Shown piece by piece: positions 19,216-27,505 of a DNA stretch of 64,000 nucleotides (its first letter is position 1; each line of letters begins with the position of its first letter). The position numbers were made by a program, and so were the translations under genes. Source of the DNA: Rhodospirillaceae bacterium (GTDB lineage Bacteria; Pseudomonadota; Alphaproteobacteria; Dongiales; Dongiaceae); contig JADJQM010000001.1 of assembly GCA_016712715.1 (NCBI GenBank), forward strand, positions 1,507,001 to 1,571,000. The letters are read 5' to 3'. The notes below the pieces were generated by a model. The model did no database searches and was not told the origin of the DNA. It saw nothing but the letters and a program-made list of their open reading frames with translations.

Positions 19216-20913
19216 CTACTTCGCTGCTTCGGCCACTTTGCCGGCAGCAACCCGATTGGTGGCGCTGATAATCGCTTTCAGCGACGCCGTGACGATATTG
19301 GAATCCTTGCCGACACCGAACACCGTGCGGCCGTCAGGCAGCGACATTTCGACATAGGCCACCGCATTGGCATCATTGCCCTTGCCGACCGAGTGCTCGC
19401 GGTAGTCCACCACCTTGAGGTCGATTCCAGAGTGTTTCTTCAAGGCGTCCATAAAGGCATCGATCGGACCGTTGCCGCGGCCGCTGATGCTGATGTCCTT
19501 GCCCTTGTCGCGAATACCTGCCGTGAGATTGCGCAGCTCGCTTGCGTGACTATCGGCCAATGTCTGGTGGCTGAGAAAGGCGTAAGGCGTCTCCAGCGAC
19601 AGATACTCGTCGTTGAAAGACTGCCAGATCTGGCTGGCGGTGATCTCCTTGCCTGTCTTGTCAGCCACGTCCTGCACCACCTGGCTGAACTCGACCTGGA
19701 GCCGCCGCGGCAAGGTGAGGCCGTAATCGGTCTCAAGCACATAGGCGACGCCGCCCTTGCCTGATTGGCTGTTGATGCGGATGACCGCCTCGTAGGAGCG
19801 ACCGACATCGGCCGGATCGATCGGCAGATAGGGAACTTCCCATTCGCCGCTGTTCGACTGCTTCATCGCTGCGAAGCCCTTCTTGATCGCATTCTGGTGC
19901 GAGCCGGAAAAGGCCGTGAAGACGAGATCGCCGGCATAAGGGTGGCGCGGATGAACCGGCAACTGGTTGCAATATTCCGCCGTCTGCACGAGCTCGTTGA
20001 TGTCGCCGAAATCGATTTCGGGATCGACACCCTGGGTGAAGAGATTGAGACCCAAGGTGACGAGATCGACATTGCCGGTGCGTTCGCCGTTGCCGAACAA
20101 GGTGCCTTCGATGCGGTCGGCGCCGGCCAGTACGCCGAGCTCGGCCGCCGCGACACCCGTGCCGCGGTCATTGTGCGGGTGCAATGAGATGATCGCTGCT
20201 TCCCGGTTCTTCATCTTGCGGCAAAAGTACTCGATCTGGTCGGCATAGATGTTCGGCGTCGACATCTCGACCGTCGCCGGCAGGTTGATGATGCAGGGTT
20301 TCGCCTTGGTCGGCTGCCAGACATCCATCACTGCCTCGCACACCTCGATAGCGTAATCGATCTCCGTGCCGGTGAAGCTCTCCGGGCTGTACTGGAAAAT
20401 GAACTCGGTATTGCCCTTTTGCTGAGCCGCGATGTCGCGCACCAAGGTCGCACCATGGACGGCGATTTCCTTGATGCCATTCATGTCCTGGTTGAAGACG
20501 ACGCGGCGCTGCAGGGTCGAGGTCGAGTTGTAGACATGGACGATTGCCCGACGCGCGCCGACCAATGCCTCATAGGTCCGGCTGATCAGATGATCGCGCG
20601 CCTGGGTCAGCACCTGGATGGTGACATCGGCGGGGATATGGCCGCCCTCGATGAGTTCGCGGCAGAAGTCAAAATCTGTCTGGCTCGCGGAAGGGAAGCC
20701 GATTTCGATTTCCTTGTAGCCCATCTTCACGAGGGTCCGGAACATGCGCAGCTTGCGCTCCGGACCCATCGGTTCGACCAGCGCCTGGTTGCCGTCGCGA
20801 AGGTCCACTGAGCACCAGATCGGCGCCTTGGTGATGGTCTTGCCGGGCCATTGTCGGTCGGGCAAGGGTACCGGCTGAAACGGTCGGTATTTTGTGGTCG
20901 GATCGATACGCAT
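19216..20913 (-). CDS. leuA: 2-isopropylmalate synthase
   Basis: 565 aa, first step of leucine synthesis: acetyl-CoA plus 2-oxoisovalerate to 2-isopropylmalate. It belongs to the longer LeuA form (as in actinobacteria and many alphaproteobacteria), with CSVDLRDGNQAL near residue 34, metal-binding HPHND and GNGERTGNVDL, and a C-terminal LeuA allosteric domain from ~435 (SGRGNGPIDAF, NDANAVAYVEM) for leucine feedback. GAGGAAG precedes the ATG at 20913. Transcription appears controlled by the leader at 20914-21259 (Leu-rich peptide and paired stems). It is monocistronic, ended by the terminator at 19157-19191. Confidence 0.93.
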   Translation of the reverse strand: MRIDPTTKYRPFQPVPLPDRQWPGKTITKAPIWCSVDLRDGNQALVEPMGPERKLRMFRTLVKMGYKEIEIGFPSASQTDFDFCRELIEGGHIPADVTIQVLTQARDHLISRTYEALVGARRAIVHVYNSTSTLQRRVVFNQDMNGIKEIAVHGATLVRDIAAQQKGNTEFIFQYSPESFTGTEIDYAIEVCEAVMDVWQPTKAKPCIINLPATVEMSTPNIYADQIEYFCRKMKNREAAIISLHPHNDRGTGVAAAELGVLAGADRIEGTLFGNGERTGNVDLVTLGLNLFTQGVDPEIDFGDINELVQTAEYCNQLPVHPRHPYAGDLVFTAFSGSHQNAIKKGFAAMKQSNSGEWEVPYLPIDPADVGRSYEAVIRINSQSGKGGVAYVLETDYGLTLPRRLQVEFSQVVQDVADKTGKEITASQIWQSFNDEYLSLETPYAFLSHQTLADSHASELRNLTAGIRDKGKDISISGRGNGPIDAFMDALKKHSGIDLKVVDYREHSVGKGNDANAVAYVEMSLPDGRTVFGVGKDSNIVTASLKAIISATNRVAAGKVAEAAK

Positions 20914-21163
20914 GGCTGCTTCCTCGGAGGAATTTGATAAAGGGTCGTTTGAAGAGCGACTCTTGGCGCCGCCGCCGGGATCCCGAAACGGGATGTCGCT
21001 ATCAGCTCCGACGGCGGCCGCTAAGCGAGGACTGGTCCACGCGCTGGCTCAAATACCCTAACACACTGTTGCTTATGATGATTCTGTGGGTCATCGGCAA
21101 TACCTGATCACTCGGTAACTATTCTGGCGGGGGTGGGCCGAACGGCCACGCGGCCGGCGCGAT
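20914..21163 (-). promoter_or_regulatory. leuA attenuator region
   Basis: 250 bases between the leader peptide stop and leuA, without a gene. CGCCAGAAT (complement of 21121-21129) can pair with ATTCTGGCG inside the leader peptide codons 7-9 (21197-21205). CGCCGG (21154-21159) can pair with CCGGCG of codons 17-18. A distal stem GCCGCCG/CGGCGGC (20971-20977 with 21012-21018) encloses ATCCCG-AAA-CGGGAT. No T-run follows the distal stem, so termination may be Rho-linked or the control translational. Confidence 0.55.
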
Positions 21164-21223
21164 TCAGCACGCCGGGGCGATAAGTCGAAGCGATAGCGCC
21201 AGAATTTGGGTCAGGTTGCTCAT
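21164..21223 (-). CDS. leuL: leuA leader peptide, 19 aa, probably leaderless
   Basis: The peptide is MSNLTQILALSLRLIAPAC, with five Leu and two Ile in nineteen residues. It lies ~250 bases before leuA on the same strand. A promoter ends seven bases before its ATG, so transcription would begin at the A of the start codon. Ribosome stalling at Leu codons would free or block the downstream stems and so couple leuA expression to charged tRNA-Leu. This arrangement is established for amino-acid operons in proteobacteria; the reading here is from sequence. Confidence 0.7.
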   Translation of the reverse strand: MSNLTQILALSLRLIAPAC

Positions 21224-21229
21224 GCAGCA

Positions 21230-21259
21230 ACCTTACCCACCGGGTTGGAGGCAGGTCAA
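21230..21259 (-). promoter_or_regulatory. leuA promoter
   Basis: TTGACC (complement of 21254-21259), 18-base spacer and TAAGGT (complement of 21230-21235). The predicted start of transcription coincides with the ATG of the leader peptide at 21223. Confidence 0.55.
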
Positions 21260-21267
21260 GGGCGAAA

Positions 21268-21308
21268 CAAAAAACCGCCGGGCGGCCGGTCTGGCCGTCG
21301 ACGGCGGT
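21268..21308 (-). terminator. terminator after the DUF465 gene
   Basis: ACCGCCG (21274-21280) pairs with CGGCGGT (21302-21308), with further GC pairing inside. A run of six T on the minus strand (21269-21274) follows, just before the leuA promoter. Confidence 0.8.
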
Positions 21309-21338
21309 CTATTGGGTTGAAAGGCCGGAAAAGGAGCC

Positions 21339-21509
21339 CTAGTGCACCCGCTCCAGGTTGGCGAGTTCGTCTTTGATACGGAGTTTCAGCTTCTTCAGCG
21401 CGTGGATTGTGGCTTCATCGGGGTGCGGACGCCGCTCTTCATCAGCGATCTTGGCGTCCAAATCGGCGTGCTTTGAGTTAAGCGAATCCAAATGCGCAGT
21501 CATTGCCAT
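21339..21509 (-). CDS. DUF465 (YdcH-like) small coiled-coil protein
   Basis: 56 aa opening MAMTAHLDSL, with the family pattern LDSLNSKHADLDAKIADEE and the closing LKKLKLRIKDELANLE. These proteins form short helical hairpins or coiled coils of unknown role and are widespread in alphaproteobacteria. The ATG at 21509 follows GGAGAAAGGG; a second ATG lies two codons in. It has its own terminator. Confidence 0.8.
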   Translation of the reverse strand: MAMTAHLDSLNSKHADLDAKIADEERRPHPDEATIHALKKLKLRIKDELANLERVH

Positions 21510-21714
21510 ACCCTTTCTCCCTTCTGGTTACAGTCCTGAAAAATGCGTTGCTTGCTATCTCGCTTTGCTGGTTCCCTGTCACCTGGAATGCTAGCGCCAA
21601 TCTCCTCCTCAAGTAAATGAGAGAGAGGGGTGCAGGCTTCAAGATGTCACGGCAAAATCGCCAGATGATTAAGATAGGCTGACCCAATCACAGCCCCTTG
21701 CGAAAAGATCCTGC

Positions 21715-22329
21715 ATGACTAGGAAACCAGCGGCCTCGACCACCCAGCACCCACCTTCGCGGCTTATCGTCGGCATTTCGGGCGCCTCGGGCGTGATCTA
21801 TGGGATCAGACTCCTTGAACTCCTCAAAGGGTCGATGATCGAGACACATCTCGTCATGTCCCGCACCGCGGAACTGACCCTGACCTACGAGACCAAGCGC
21901 AAGGTCGCGGACGTCAAGGCGTTGGCGGATTATTGTCATAGCAATGACGACCTTGCCGCACCGATCTCGTCCGGCTCATTCCTGACCCTGGGGATGATCG
22001 TGGCGCCGTGTTCGGCGAAATCCATGGCCGAGATCGCCAGTGGTGTCACACCAACCCTGATCGCACGCGCGGCCGACGTCGTGCTCAAGGAACGCCGCCG
22101 CCTGGTGCTGATGCTGCGCGAGACACCGCTTCATCTTGGCCATATCCGCAACATGGCTGCGGTGACGGAAATGGGCGGCATCATCGCGCCGCCGGTGCCG
22201 GCCATGTATGTGCAGCCGCAATCGATCGAGGAGATGGTGGATCAGAGCCTCGGGCGCGTGCTCGACCTCTTCGGCCTCCATCTCGACCATGTCGCGCGCT
22301 GGGACAAGGATGCGAAGCGCCGCCGCTAG
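21715..22329 (+). CDS. ubiX: flavin prenyltransferase UbiX
   Basis: 204 aa. Makes prenylated FMN from FMN and dimethylallyl phosphate, the cofactor of UbiD-type decarboxylases in ubiquinone synthesis or aromatic-acid metabolism. The nucleotide loop LIVGISGASGVIYGIRLL is at 17-34, with VAPCSAKSMAEIASG and a late GGIIAPPVPAMY as expected. The ~15-residue N-terminal extension is Ser/Thr-rich and may not be translated. No ubiD is adjacent. It converges on an MFS gene, the stops overlapping by four bases. Confidence 0.88.
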   Translation: MTRKPAASTTQHPPSRLIVGISGASGVIYGIRLLELLKGSMIETHLVMSRTAELTLTYETKRKVADVKALADYCHSNDDLAAPISSGSFLTLGMIVAPCSAKSMAEIASGVTPTLIARAADVVLKERRRLVLMLRETPLHLGHIRNMAAVTEMGGIIAPPVPAMYVQPQSIEEMVDQSLGRVLDLFGLHLDHVARWDKDAKRRR

Positions 22330-23498
22330 AATTCCTTGCGCCGCAGTGCGACCAGCAGGGTGAAGCCCGCGGCTACCAGCAATGCCACAACCATCAGCGC
22401 ATGTGGGTCCCAGACATTCTCCATCGCATATCCGGCGACTGGCGGTGCAATAATGTTGGCCCCGGTATAGACCATCACGAAGGCAGCATTGATCACCACC
22501 AGTTCACCACCGGAGAACCGCCGCCCCATCGCGACCAGTGCCACCGAATAGGTGCCCCAGACGCAGCCGCCCCACAGGAACGCGACCATACCGAGGAGTG
22601 CTGGCGCCGCCGGCAAGCCGGCCAGCACCAGCAGCGGCGCGGCGATGCAGGCCGCTCCGCAGGCAAGGAGCACCGGCCGCGGTCCCCACCGATCGGCGAG
22701 CCAACCGATCGGAAACTGCAGGAGAACATTGCCGGCAATGAAGATGCTGAGCAGCGTCAGGGCGAAGGCCTCGGGCAGGCCAACACGCTGTCCCCAGATC
22801 GCGAGAAAGCTGAAAAACGTCGAATCGAGCGCGCCGGAGACGAAGGCGGCGGATAACAGTGCCGGCAGGGCCAGAAAAACGCCTATGACCCCGGCGCCGG
22901 CCTTGTGTTCCAGCACGGGTGCCATGCGCCGCAACGGAATAATGATGGTCAGCGACAGCAGTTGCAGCGCGATGAACCAGGGCAAGGGCGAGACAGAAAG
23001 CGCCTCGGCCCATTGCAATGTCAGCGGTCCGGCCGCAAAGCCTGCCGCCATGATCGCGGCATAGAGAGCCACGGCACGGCCACGGTTGCGATCGGTAGCA
23101 GCGACATTGATCCACGTCTCGGTCACAACCCATGGCACGCTGCCGGAGAGGCCACTGATGAACCGCAGCGCCAGCCAGGCATAGACAGAATCCCAGATTC
23201 CCAGTGGCAGCAGCGTCGCAATCGCCACGACGGTGCACCAGATCATGGCATTGCCGCTACCGAAGCGCTGCACGATGCGCTGTGTAAAGGGTGCCATCAG
23301 CATGACGCCGAGCGGATGGGCGGCAGCCACAAGTCCGATCAGCGACGCGTTGATGCCGCGGGCTTCCATGTCCAACGCCATCCACGGCACCAGGCCGCCG
23401 AAGGAAATGCTGAAGGCGAAGATGCTGGCGTAGAGGCCAAGCAGCGCCAGGTAGCGCTGTCGTGGCGTCGCTTCCGCTCGTAGTGCTTCACGTCCCAT
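22326..23498 (-). CDS. MFS transporter
   Basis: 390 aa with twelve hydrophobic segments. Loop 2-3 (HPLGVMLMAPFTQRIVQRFG) and the central loop (FPIGWLADRWGPRPVLL) match the facilitator A-motif twice. It resembles YcaD-like transporters, as does the gene at 5813-6979, with which it shares the general pattern but not close sequence. Substrate unknown. The start ATG at 23498 follows AGGGG. Confidence 0.8.
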   Translation of the reverse strand: MGREALRAEATPRQRYLALLGLYASIFAFSISFGGLVPWMALDMEARGINASLIGLVAAAHPLGVMLMAPFTQRIVQRFGSGNAMIWCTVVAIATLLPLGIWDSVYAWLALRFISGLSGSVPWVVTETWINVAATDRNRGRAVALYAAIMAAGFAAGPLTLQWAEALSVSPLPWFIALQLLSLTIIIPLRRMAPVLEHKAGAGVIGVFLALPALLSAAFVSGALDSTFFSFLAIWGQRVGLPEAFALTLLSIFIAGNVLLQFPIGWLADRWGPRPVLLACGAACIAAPLLVLAGLPAAPALLGMVAFLWGGCVWGTYSVALVAMGRRFSGGELVVINAAFVMVYTGANIIAPPVAGYAMENVWDPHALMVVALLVAAGFTLLVALRRKEF

Positions 23499-23643
23499 TG
23501 ATGGCCCCTGATTTACAGATGGGCAACATAGCGGGCGGCATCGCCGCCACGGAAGCCAAAATCGTTAACAGAGGCCATTTCCGGCACAGGTCTTGCTTCT
23601 TTGGGCTGACGAAACACGACACTGGGCAGAAAAGGCCGTCATT

Positions 23644-24147
23644 ATGTCGATCACCATGCTCAACGCTCTCAGCAGCGCTGCAACTTTCGACCTTTCCAAG
23701 GAAAAAGATGCCCAGCAAAAGGCCCTGGAATCAGGGGAAGCCAGCGACTTCGCGACGGCGCTCGCGGGGGTCACGGTGCCCAGCGACACCACCCTGGTCA
23801 GCGGTCAACGCGGCAATGCGGTCATTCCGGCAATTCTGATTGAAGTAGAGGCGGCGAATCCAGCGGCGGCAAAATCGGCACTCATTGTCAGCGACGCCGG
23901 CCAGAGCACGAGTGTCGCCGATCAGTTCCTGGATTTTGCGCGCAAGACACCGGCCGAGAAGATGCGCGCCATGGTGCTCGCGGAAATGGGCTTGAGTGAG
24001 GACGCTTTGCGGTCGCTCGATGCTGAAACTCGGGCAGAGATCGAAGCGAAGATCCGCATTCGGGTCGAGGCCAAAGTCCGGCAAGGGATCGAGGAAAATT
24101 CGGGGATGAAACTCGGCCAACCCGCGCTATCGCTTCTGCCGGCTTAA
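23644..24147 (+). CDS. hypothetical protein with helical C-terminus
   Basis: 167 aa from ATG 23644 (an in-frame ATG at 23593 lacks a binding site). The first ~90 residues are Ala/Ser/Thr-rich and probably flexible, and a compact helical segment follows (TPAEKMRAMVLAEMGLSEDALRSLD, then charged RIRVEAKVRQG). The helical segment is a pattern seen in alphaproteobacterial proteins of unknown function, often in the flagellar or surface context; I cannot name the family. No signal peptide. It has its own terminator at 24158. Confidence 0.55.
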   Translation: MSITMLNALSSAATFDLSKEKDAQQKALESGEASDFATALAGVTVPSDTTLVSGQRGNAVIPAILIEVEAANPAAAKSALIVSDAGQSTSVADQFLDFARKTPAEKMRAMVLAEMGLSEDALRSLDAETRAEIEAKIRIRVEAKVRQGIEENSGMKLGQPALSLLPA

Positions 24148-24157
24148 TCTCGGCAAA

Positions 24158-24180
24158 GTATCACTTAGGTGATAGTTTTT
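24158..24180 (+). terminator. rho-independent terminator
   Basis: TATCAC (24159-24164) pairs with GTGATA (24169-24174), followed by GTTTTT ending at 24180. It lies just after the gene ending at 24147. Confidence 0.75.
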
Positions 24181-24239
24181 GGGTTTATCGTTGGGTGAAG
24201 CGATCGCCTTTAGACATTCATTAATTGGCTCCACGGCAA

Positions 24240-24292
24240 GAAGGAGGCAGCTGCCGATGGCTTGAGTTGCCAACGGGCCTTCTCGGCAGCTG
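24240..24292 (+). promoter_or_regulatory. leader hairpin with strong binding site and two-codon ORF before the kinase
   Basis: CAGCTGCCGA (24248-24257) pairs perfectly with TCGGCAGCTG (24283-24292). AAGGAGG (24241-24247) sits just before the stem, nine bases before ATG at 24257, which reads ATG GCT TGA. The kinase start follows 38 bases after the stem. A role in translation control is possible. Confidence 0.35.
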
Positions 24293-24329
24293 ATTTCACC
24301 GTGTCGGTGTTGCCGAGAGAGTCGATGTC

Positions 24330-25817
24330 ATGATGGCCCAACAGGCCCATTGCACCCCCCTCACCGTCCCGGTTACGCGGGACGAGGTTGAGGCCGAGCT
24401 GATTTCCAGCCTCTATAAACGAACGCGTCCGTTGCTGATTGCGAACATCGGCGCGATGCTGCTGCTGGCCATAGCGCTCTGGGACAGCGCCGAAACTGCC
24501 TACCTGCTGGGATGGGCACTTTCCCTCTTCGGCTGGACGATGCTGCGCTTCGCCTTGGCCAAGCTTTACCTGCGCCAGACGCGTTCGGTCGGCGAAGCCA
24601 AGAACTGGGTCTATGCGTTTTCGGTCGGGTCTGGCGTCGCTGGTATGCTCTGGGGTGTCTCGATTCTGTTGATCACGAGCCTCAGCCCGGAGCATGCAAA
24701 ACTGGTGGCAGCCTTCATGATGGCGGCACTCAGCGCCTCTGCCATCGCCGGCTATACCAACAGCCTCATCGCCTTCACCGCCTTCACCGTCCCGGCGCTG
24801 CTGCCCTTCGGACTGCATATAATCTGGTTCGACGGCGAGCCCAGCTGGATCATCGCCGCCTTCGTCATATTCTGGGGCCTCTTGCTTTGGTCAATGGCGC
24901 GGCATTTGAACGACGGCTTCAAGGAAAATGTCGCGCTGGTCCTGGGCAATCAGCATCTGATCGAGCATCTGTCGATTGCCAAGGAACGCGCCGAACGTGC
25001 AAACCTCGCCAAGACCCGTTTTCTCGGCAATATGAGCCATGAGTTGCGAACGCCGCTGAATGCCGTCCTGGGCTATTCCGAAATGATGAAACTCGAGATA
25101 CTCGGGCCGATGGGCAATCCGCAATATGCCGAATACATCAGCCATATCCATGACCGCGGCAAACACCTGCTGGACTTCGTCGCGCAGGTATTTGACCTGT
25201 CACAACTTGAATCTGGTTCGGTCGAATTGAAGGAAGAGCGCGTCGATCTCGACGATCTATTTGCCGAAATCCTGCAAGATGTCGCGCCGGCCGCTGCGCG
25301 CGATCGGATTCGGCTGCATGCAGCGGCCATCGCCGATGTGCCTGCCCTGCTGGCCGACCGTGACAAATTGCGCCAGGCGCTTCAAAATCTTCTCGACAAT
25401 GCGGTCAAATTTACTCCTGCCGAAGGGCGCGTCACCTTGACCTCCGAACGGGCGGCCGATGGCGGCCTTTTTCTCAACGTCAGCGATACCGGAATCGGTA
25501 TTGCCGCCGACGATTTCGAGCGCGTCACCTCGCCGTTCAACCTCCTCGAAAACCAGGACCATCTGAAGCGGCTTAAGGCGGTAAAGAATGATGTCGGGCA
25601 GACGAACACAGGCATCGGCCTGCCGGTAAGCCGCCTGCTGGCCGAACTGCATGGTGGTCGCCTGGAAATCCAAAGCACGATCGGCGTCGGCACGACAGTC
25701 AGCATCTGGCTGCCGGCGGAGCGATTGGTGAGTGTTCGTGTCGCGGAGCTGCCCCAGTCAAACGCTCCGCAGCCGGCATCGACAAGCCAGCCTCAAACAG
25801 TCAGAGCTGCCGAATAG
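24330..25817 (+). CDS. membrane-bound sensor histidine kinase
   Basis: 495 aa. Six hydrophobic segments between ~33 and 190 form the sensor region without a recognised periplasmic domain. HisKA begins near 228 with phospho-accepting H237 in NMSHELRTPLNAVLGYSEMM; HATPase_c follows with the N box NLLDNAVKF, DTGIGI and TGIGLPVSRLLAELHGG. The domain is PleC/DivJ-like, common in alphaproteobacteria. No response regulator gene is adjacent, so it probably acts on an unlinked partner. A long Ser/Pro/Gln-rich tail (from ~470) is not conserved in the family. Confidence 0.85.
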   Translation: MMAQQAHCTPLTVPVTRDEVEAELISSLYKRTRPLLIANIGAMLLLAIALWDSAETAYLLGWALSLFGWTMLRFALAKLYLRQTRSVGEAKNWVYAFSVGSGVAGMLWGVSILLITSLSPEHAKLVAAFMMAALSASAIAGYTNSLIAFTAFTVPALLPFGLHIIWFDGEPSWIIAAFVIFWGLLLWSMARHLNDGFKENVALVLGNQHLIEHLSIAKERAERANLAKTRFLGNMSHELRTPLNAVLGYSEMMKLEILGPMGNPQYAEYISHIHDRGKHLLDFVAQVFDLSQLESGSVELKEERVDLDDLFAEILQDVAPAAARDRIRLHAAAIADVPALLADRDKLRQALQNLLDNAVKFTPAEGRVTLTSERAADGGLFLNVSDTGIGIAADDFERVTSPFNLLENQDHLKRLKAVKNDVGQTNTGIGLPVSRLLAELHGGRLEIQSTIGVGTTVSIWLPAERLVSVRVAELPQSNAPQPASTSQPQTVRAAE

Positions 25818-25826
25818 GGACGCCGT

Positions 25827-26333
25827 TCAAAGCGTAGCCAGGATCGCGTCAAGATCGGTCCGATCCCGCGCATCCGGTGCATTGGTCAATAGCGTTAGAT
25901 AGCTATCCAGGCCCCTCGCCGCGATACCGCGGGCGGGTTCGCTGCTGCGCGCGCCGACATGCGCCGCCAGTGCGCTGACGATCTTCTGTTGGGACACGCG
26001 CTCAGCCTCCAGCTCAACGGCCAGCAAGCCGTGCTTCAGTGATTGCCGGTCGGCCGCCGCTACCTCCTCAAACTCTGCACCCAGGCGCCGTCGTATCGAG
26101 CGGAGCGGTTTCAGCACGCCCTCCGACCAGGACTCGGTTGCCAAGCATGCGGCGTTCAGCGCGCCTTCACTGGCCAGATAGCCGCTGCGCGCCAGCCAAC
26201 AGACGGCAAGGATGAGATTGACATCGGCACCGCGTCGATCCTGCAAGGACAAGCAAGCCGCAGCCACCGCTTCACGACAGTAGAGCGCCAGGCTGAACTC
26301 CCAGAAATCGTCGGCATTCAATCTAATCGCCAA
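25827..26333 (-). CDS. TIGR02444 (DUF2390) family protein
   Basis: 168 aa with the family motifs FWEFSLALYCREAVAAACLSLQ and DRRGADVNLILAVCWLARSG near the N-terminus. A family of unknown function present mainly in alpha- and gammaproteobacteria; no catalytic residues are apparent. The start overlaps the end of the pfk gene by 11 bases, so the two are one transcription unit. Confidence 0.75.
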   Translation of the reverse strand: MAIRLNADDFWEFSLALYCREAVAAACLSLQDRRGADVNLILAVCWLARSGYLASEGALNAACLATESWSEGVLKPLRSIRRRLGAEFEEVAAADRQSLKHGLLAVELEAERVSQQKIVSALAAHVGARSSEPARGIAARGLDSYLTLLTNAPDARDRTDLDAILATL

Positions 26334-27414
26334 AGCTGATCCCCACTCCCCGTGCTGTCTTCACCAGAGTTCCAGCGGGATCGACCGTCGCCGCCCCCTG
26401 AATGGCCGACAGGATCGGCACATCGATCACCTGTCTCTGATTCCAGGCAACCATTCGGTCCGACTTGCCGGCGGCAATGAGGTCGACCGCATGAACGCCA
26501 AAGGCCGAACCAAGAATTCGGTCCTTGGGTTCCGGCGTGCCACCACGCTGGACGTGGCCGAGGACCGTCACGCGGGTTTCTGCGCCGCTGCGTGTGGCGA
26601 GTTCGGCACCAATATAATGGCCGATCCCGCCATAGGTATGCGTGGCCTTGGCACCGCCACCATGGACGGCGGTGATCGACTGGCCATCCTCGGTCTTGAC
26701 GGATTCCGCGACGACAACCAGAGCGAAGTTGCGGCCACGTTTCCGCAGGGCGGCGAGCTTTGCTTCGACGGACGCAAAGTTATAGGGAATCTCCGGGATC
26801 AGGATGATGTCGGCGCCGCCGGCGATACCGGCCGATAGCGCAATATGGCCCGCGTCCCGCCCCATGACTTCAAGCACCATGACGCGGCTGTGGCTGGCAG
26901 CCGTGGGCTGCAGATGATCGAGGGCAGCGGTCGCCGTTTGTACGGCAGTCTCGAAGCCGATCGACATCTCGGTGGCGCCCAGGTCATTGTCGATCGTCTT
27001 GGGGATGGCCACCAGATCGATACCGCCCTGGATGGCAAGGCGTCGCAGGATCTCGATCGATCCATCGCCGCCAATGCCGATGAGCGCATCGAGCTTCAAC
27101 TGCCGGAAACCGTCGATCACCTCGCCCGATCGGTCGACGACGCTGCCATCGTCCTGCGGAAAGGCGAACGGGTTGCCCTTGTTGGTGGTTCCCAGGATCG
27201 TGCCACCCTGGCGCAGCATGTCGGAGCCCAGGACATGATCGTCGAGCGTCTCTGCTTCGACTGGGCGCGCCATCAAACCCGCCGTGCCATTGCGAATGCC
27301 GATCACGTCCCAGCCAAAATGGCCGCTGGCATGTGCGTAGACCGCTCGAATCACGGCATTGAGGCCCGCACAATCACCACCGCTCGTGAGCAGGCCGATA
27401 CGCTTTGCTGCCAT
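26323..27414 (-). CDS. pfkA: 6-phosphofructokinase, ATP- or PPi-dependent
   Basis: 363 aa. Phosphorylates fructose 6-phosphate to fructose 1,6-bisphosphate. Conserved are LTSGGDCAGLNA at 9-20, GIGGDG at 113-118, PKTIDND at 138-144 (catalytic Asp142) and GHVQRGG. The donor-site residues are mixed: Gly118 at the position of E. coli Gly104 (ATP type), Lys139 at the position of E. coli Gly124 (Lys in PPi enzymes). This pair is known from some ATP- and PPi-linked members, so the donor is undecided. It is divergent from ygfZ, with 91 bases between. Confidence 0.87.
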   Translation of the reverse strand: MAAKRIGLLTSGGDCAGLNAVIRAVYAHASGHFGWDVIGIRNGTAGLMARPVEAETLDDHVLGSDMLRQGGTILGTTNKGNPFAFPQDDGSVVDRSGEVIDGFRQLKLDALIGIGGDGSIEILRRLAIQGGIDLVAIPKTIDNDLGATEMSIGFETAVQTATAALDHLQPTAASHSRVMVLEVMGRDAGHIALSAGIAGGADIILIPEIPYNFASVEAKLAALRKRGRNFALVVVAESVKTEDGQSITAVHGGGAKATHTYGGIGHYIGAELATRSGAETRVTVLGHVQRGGTPEPKDRILGSAFGVHAVDLIAAGKSDRMVAWNQRQVIDVPILSAIQGAATVDPAGTLVKTARGVGISFGD

Positions 27415-27505
27415 CTCAAACGACCCCCTGAAGCGAATGTCTCTTGCGTTTTAGGCGCGCTGTTCCAACTATTAGCACAGAAACCAGGAAGCGACGCATA
27501 GCCAC

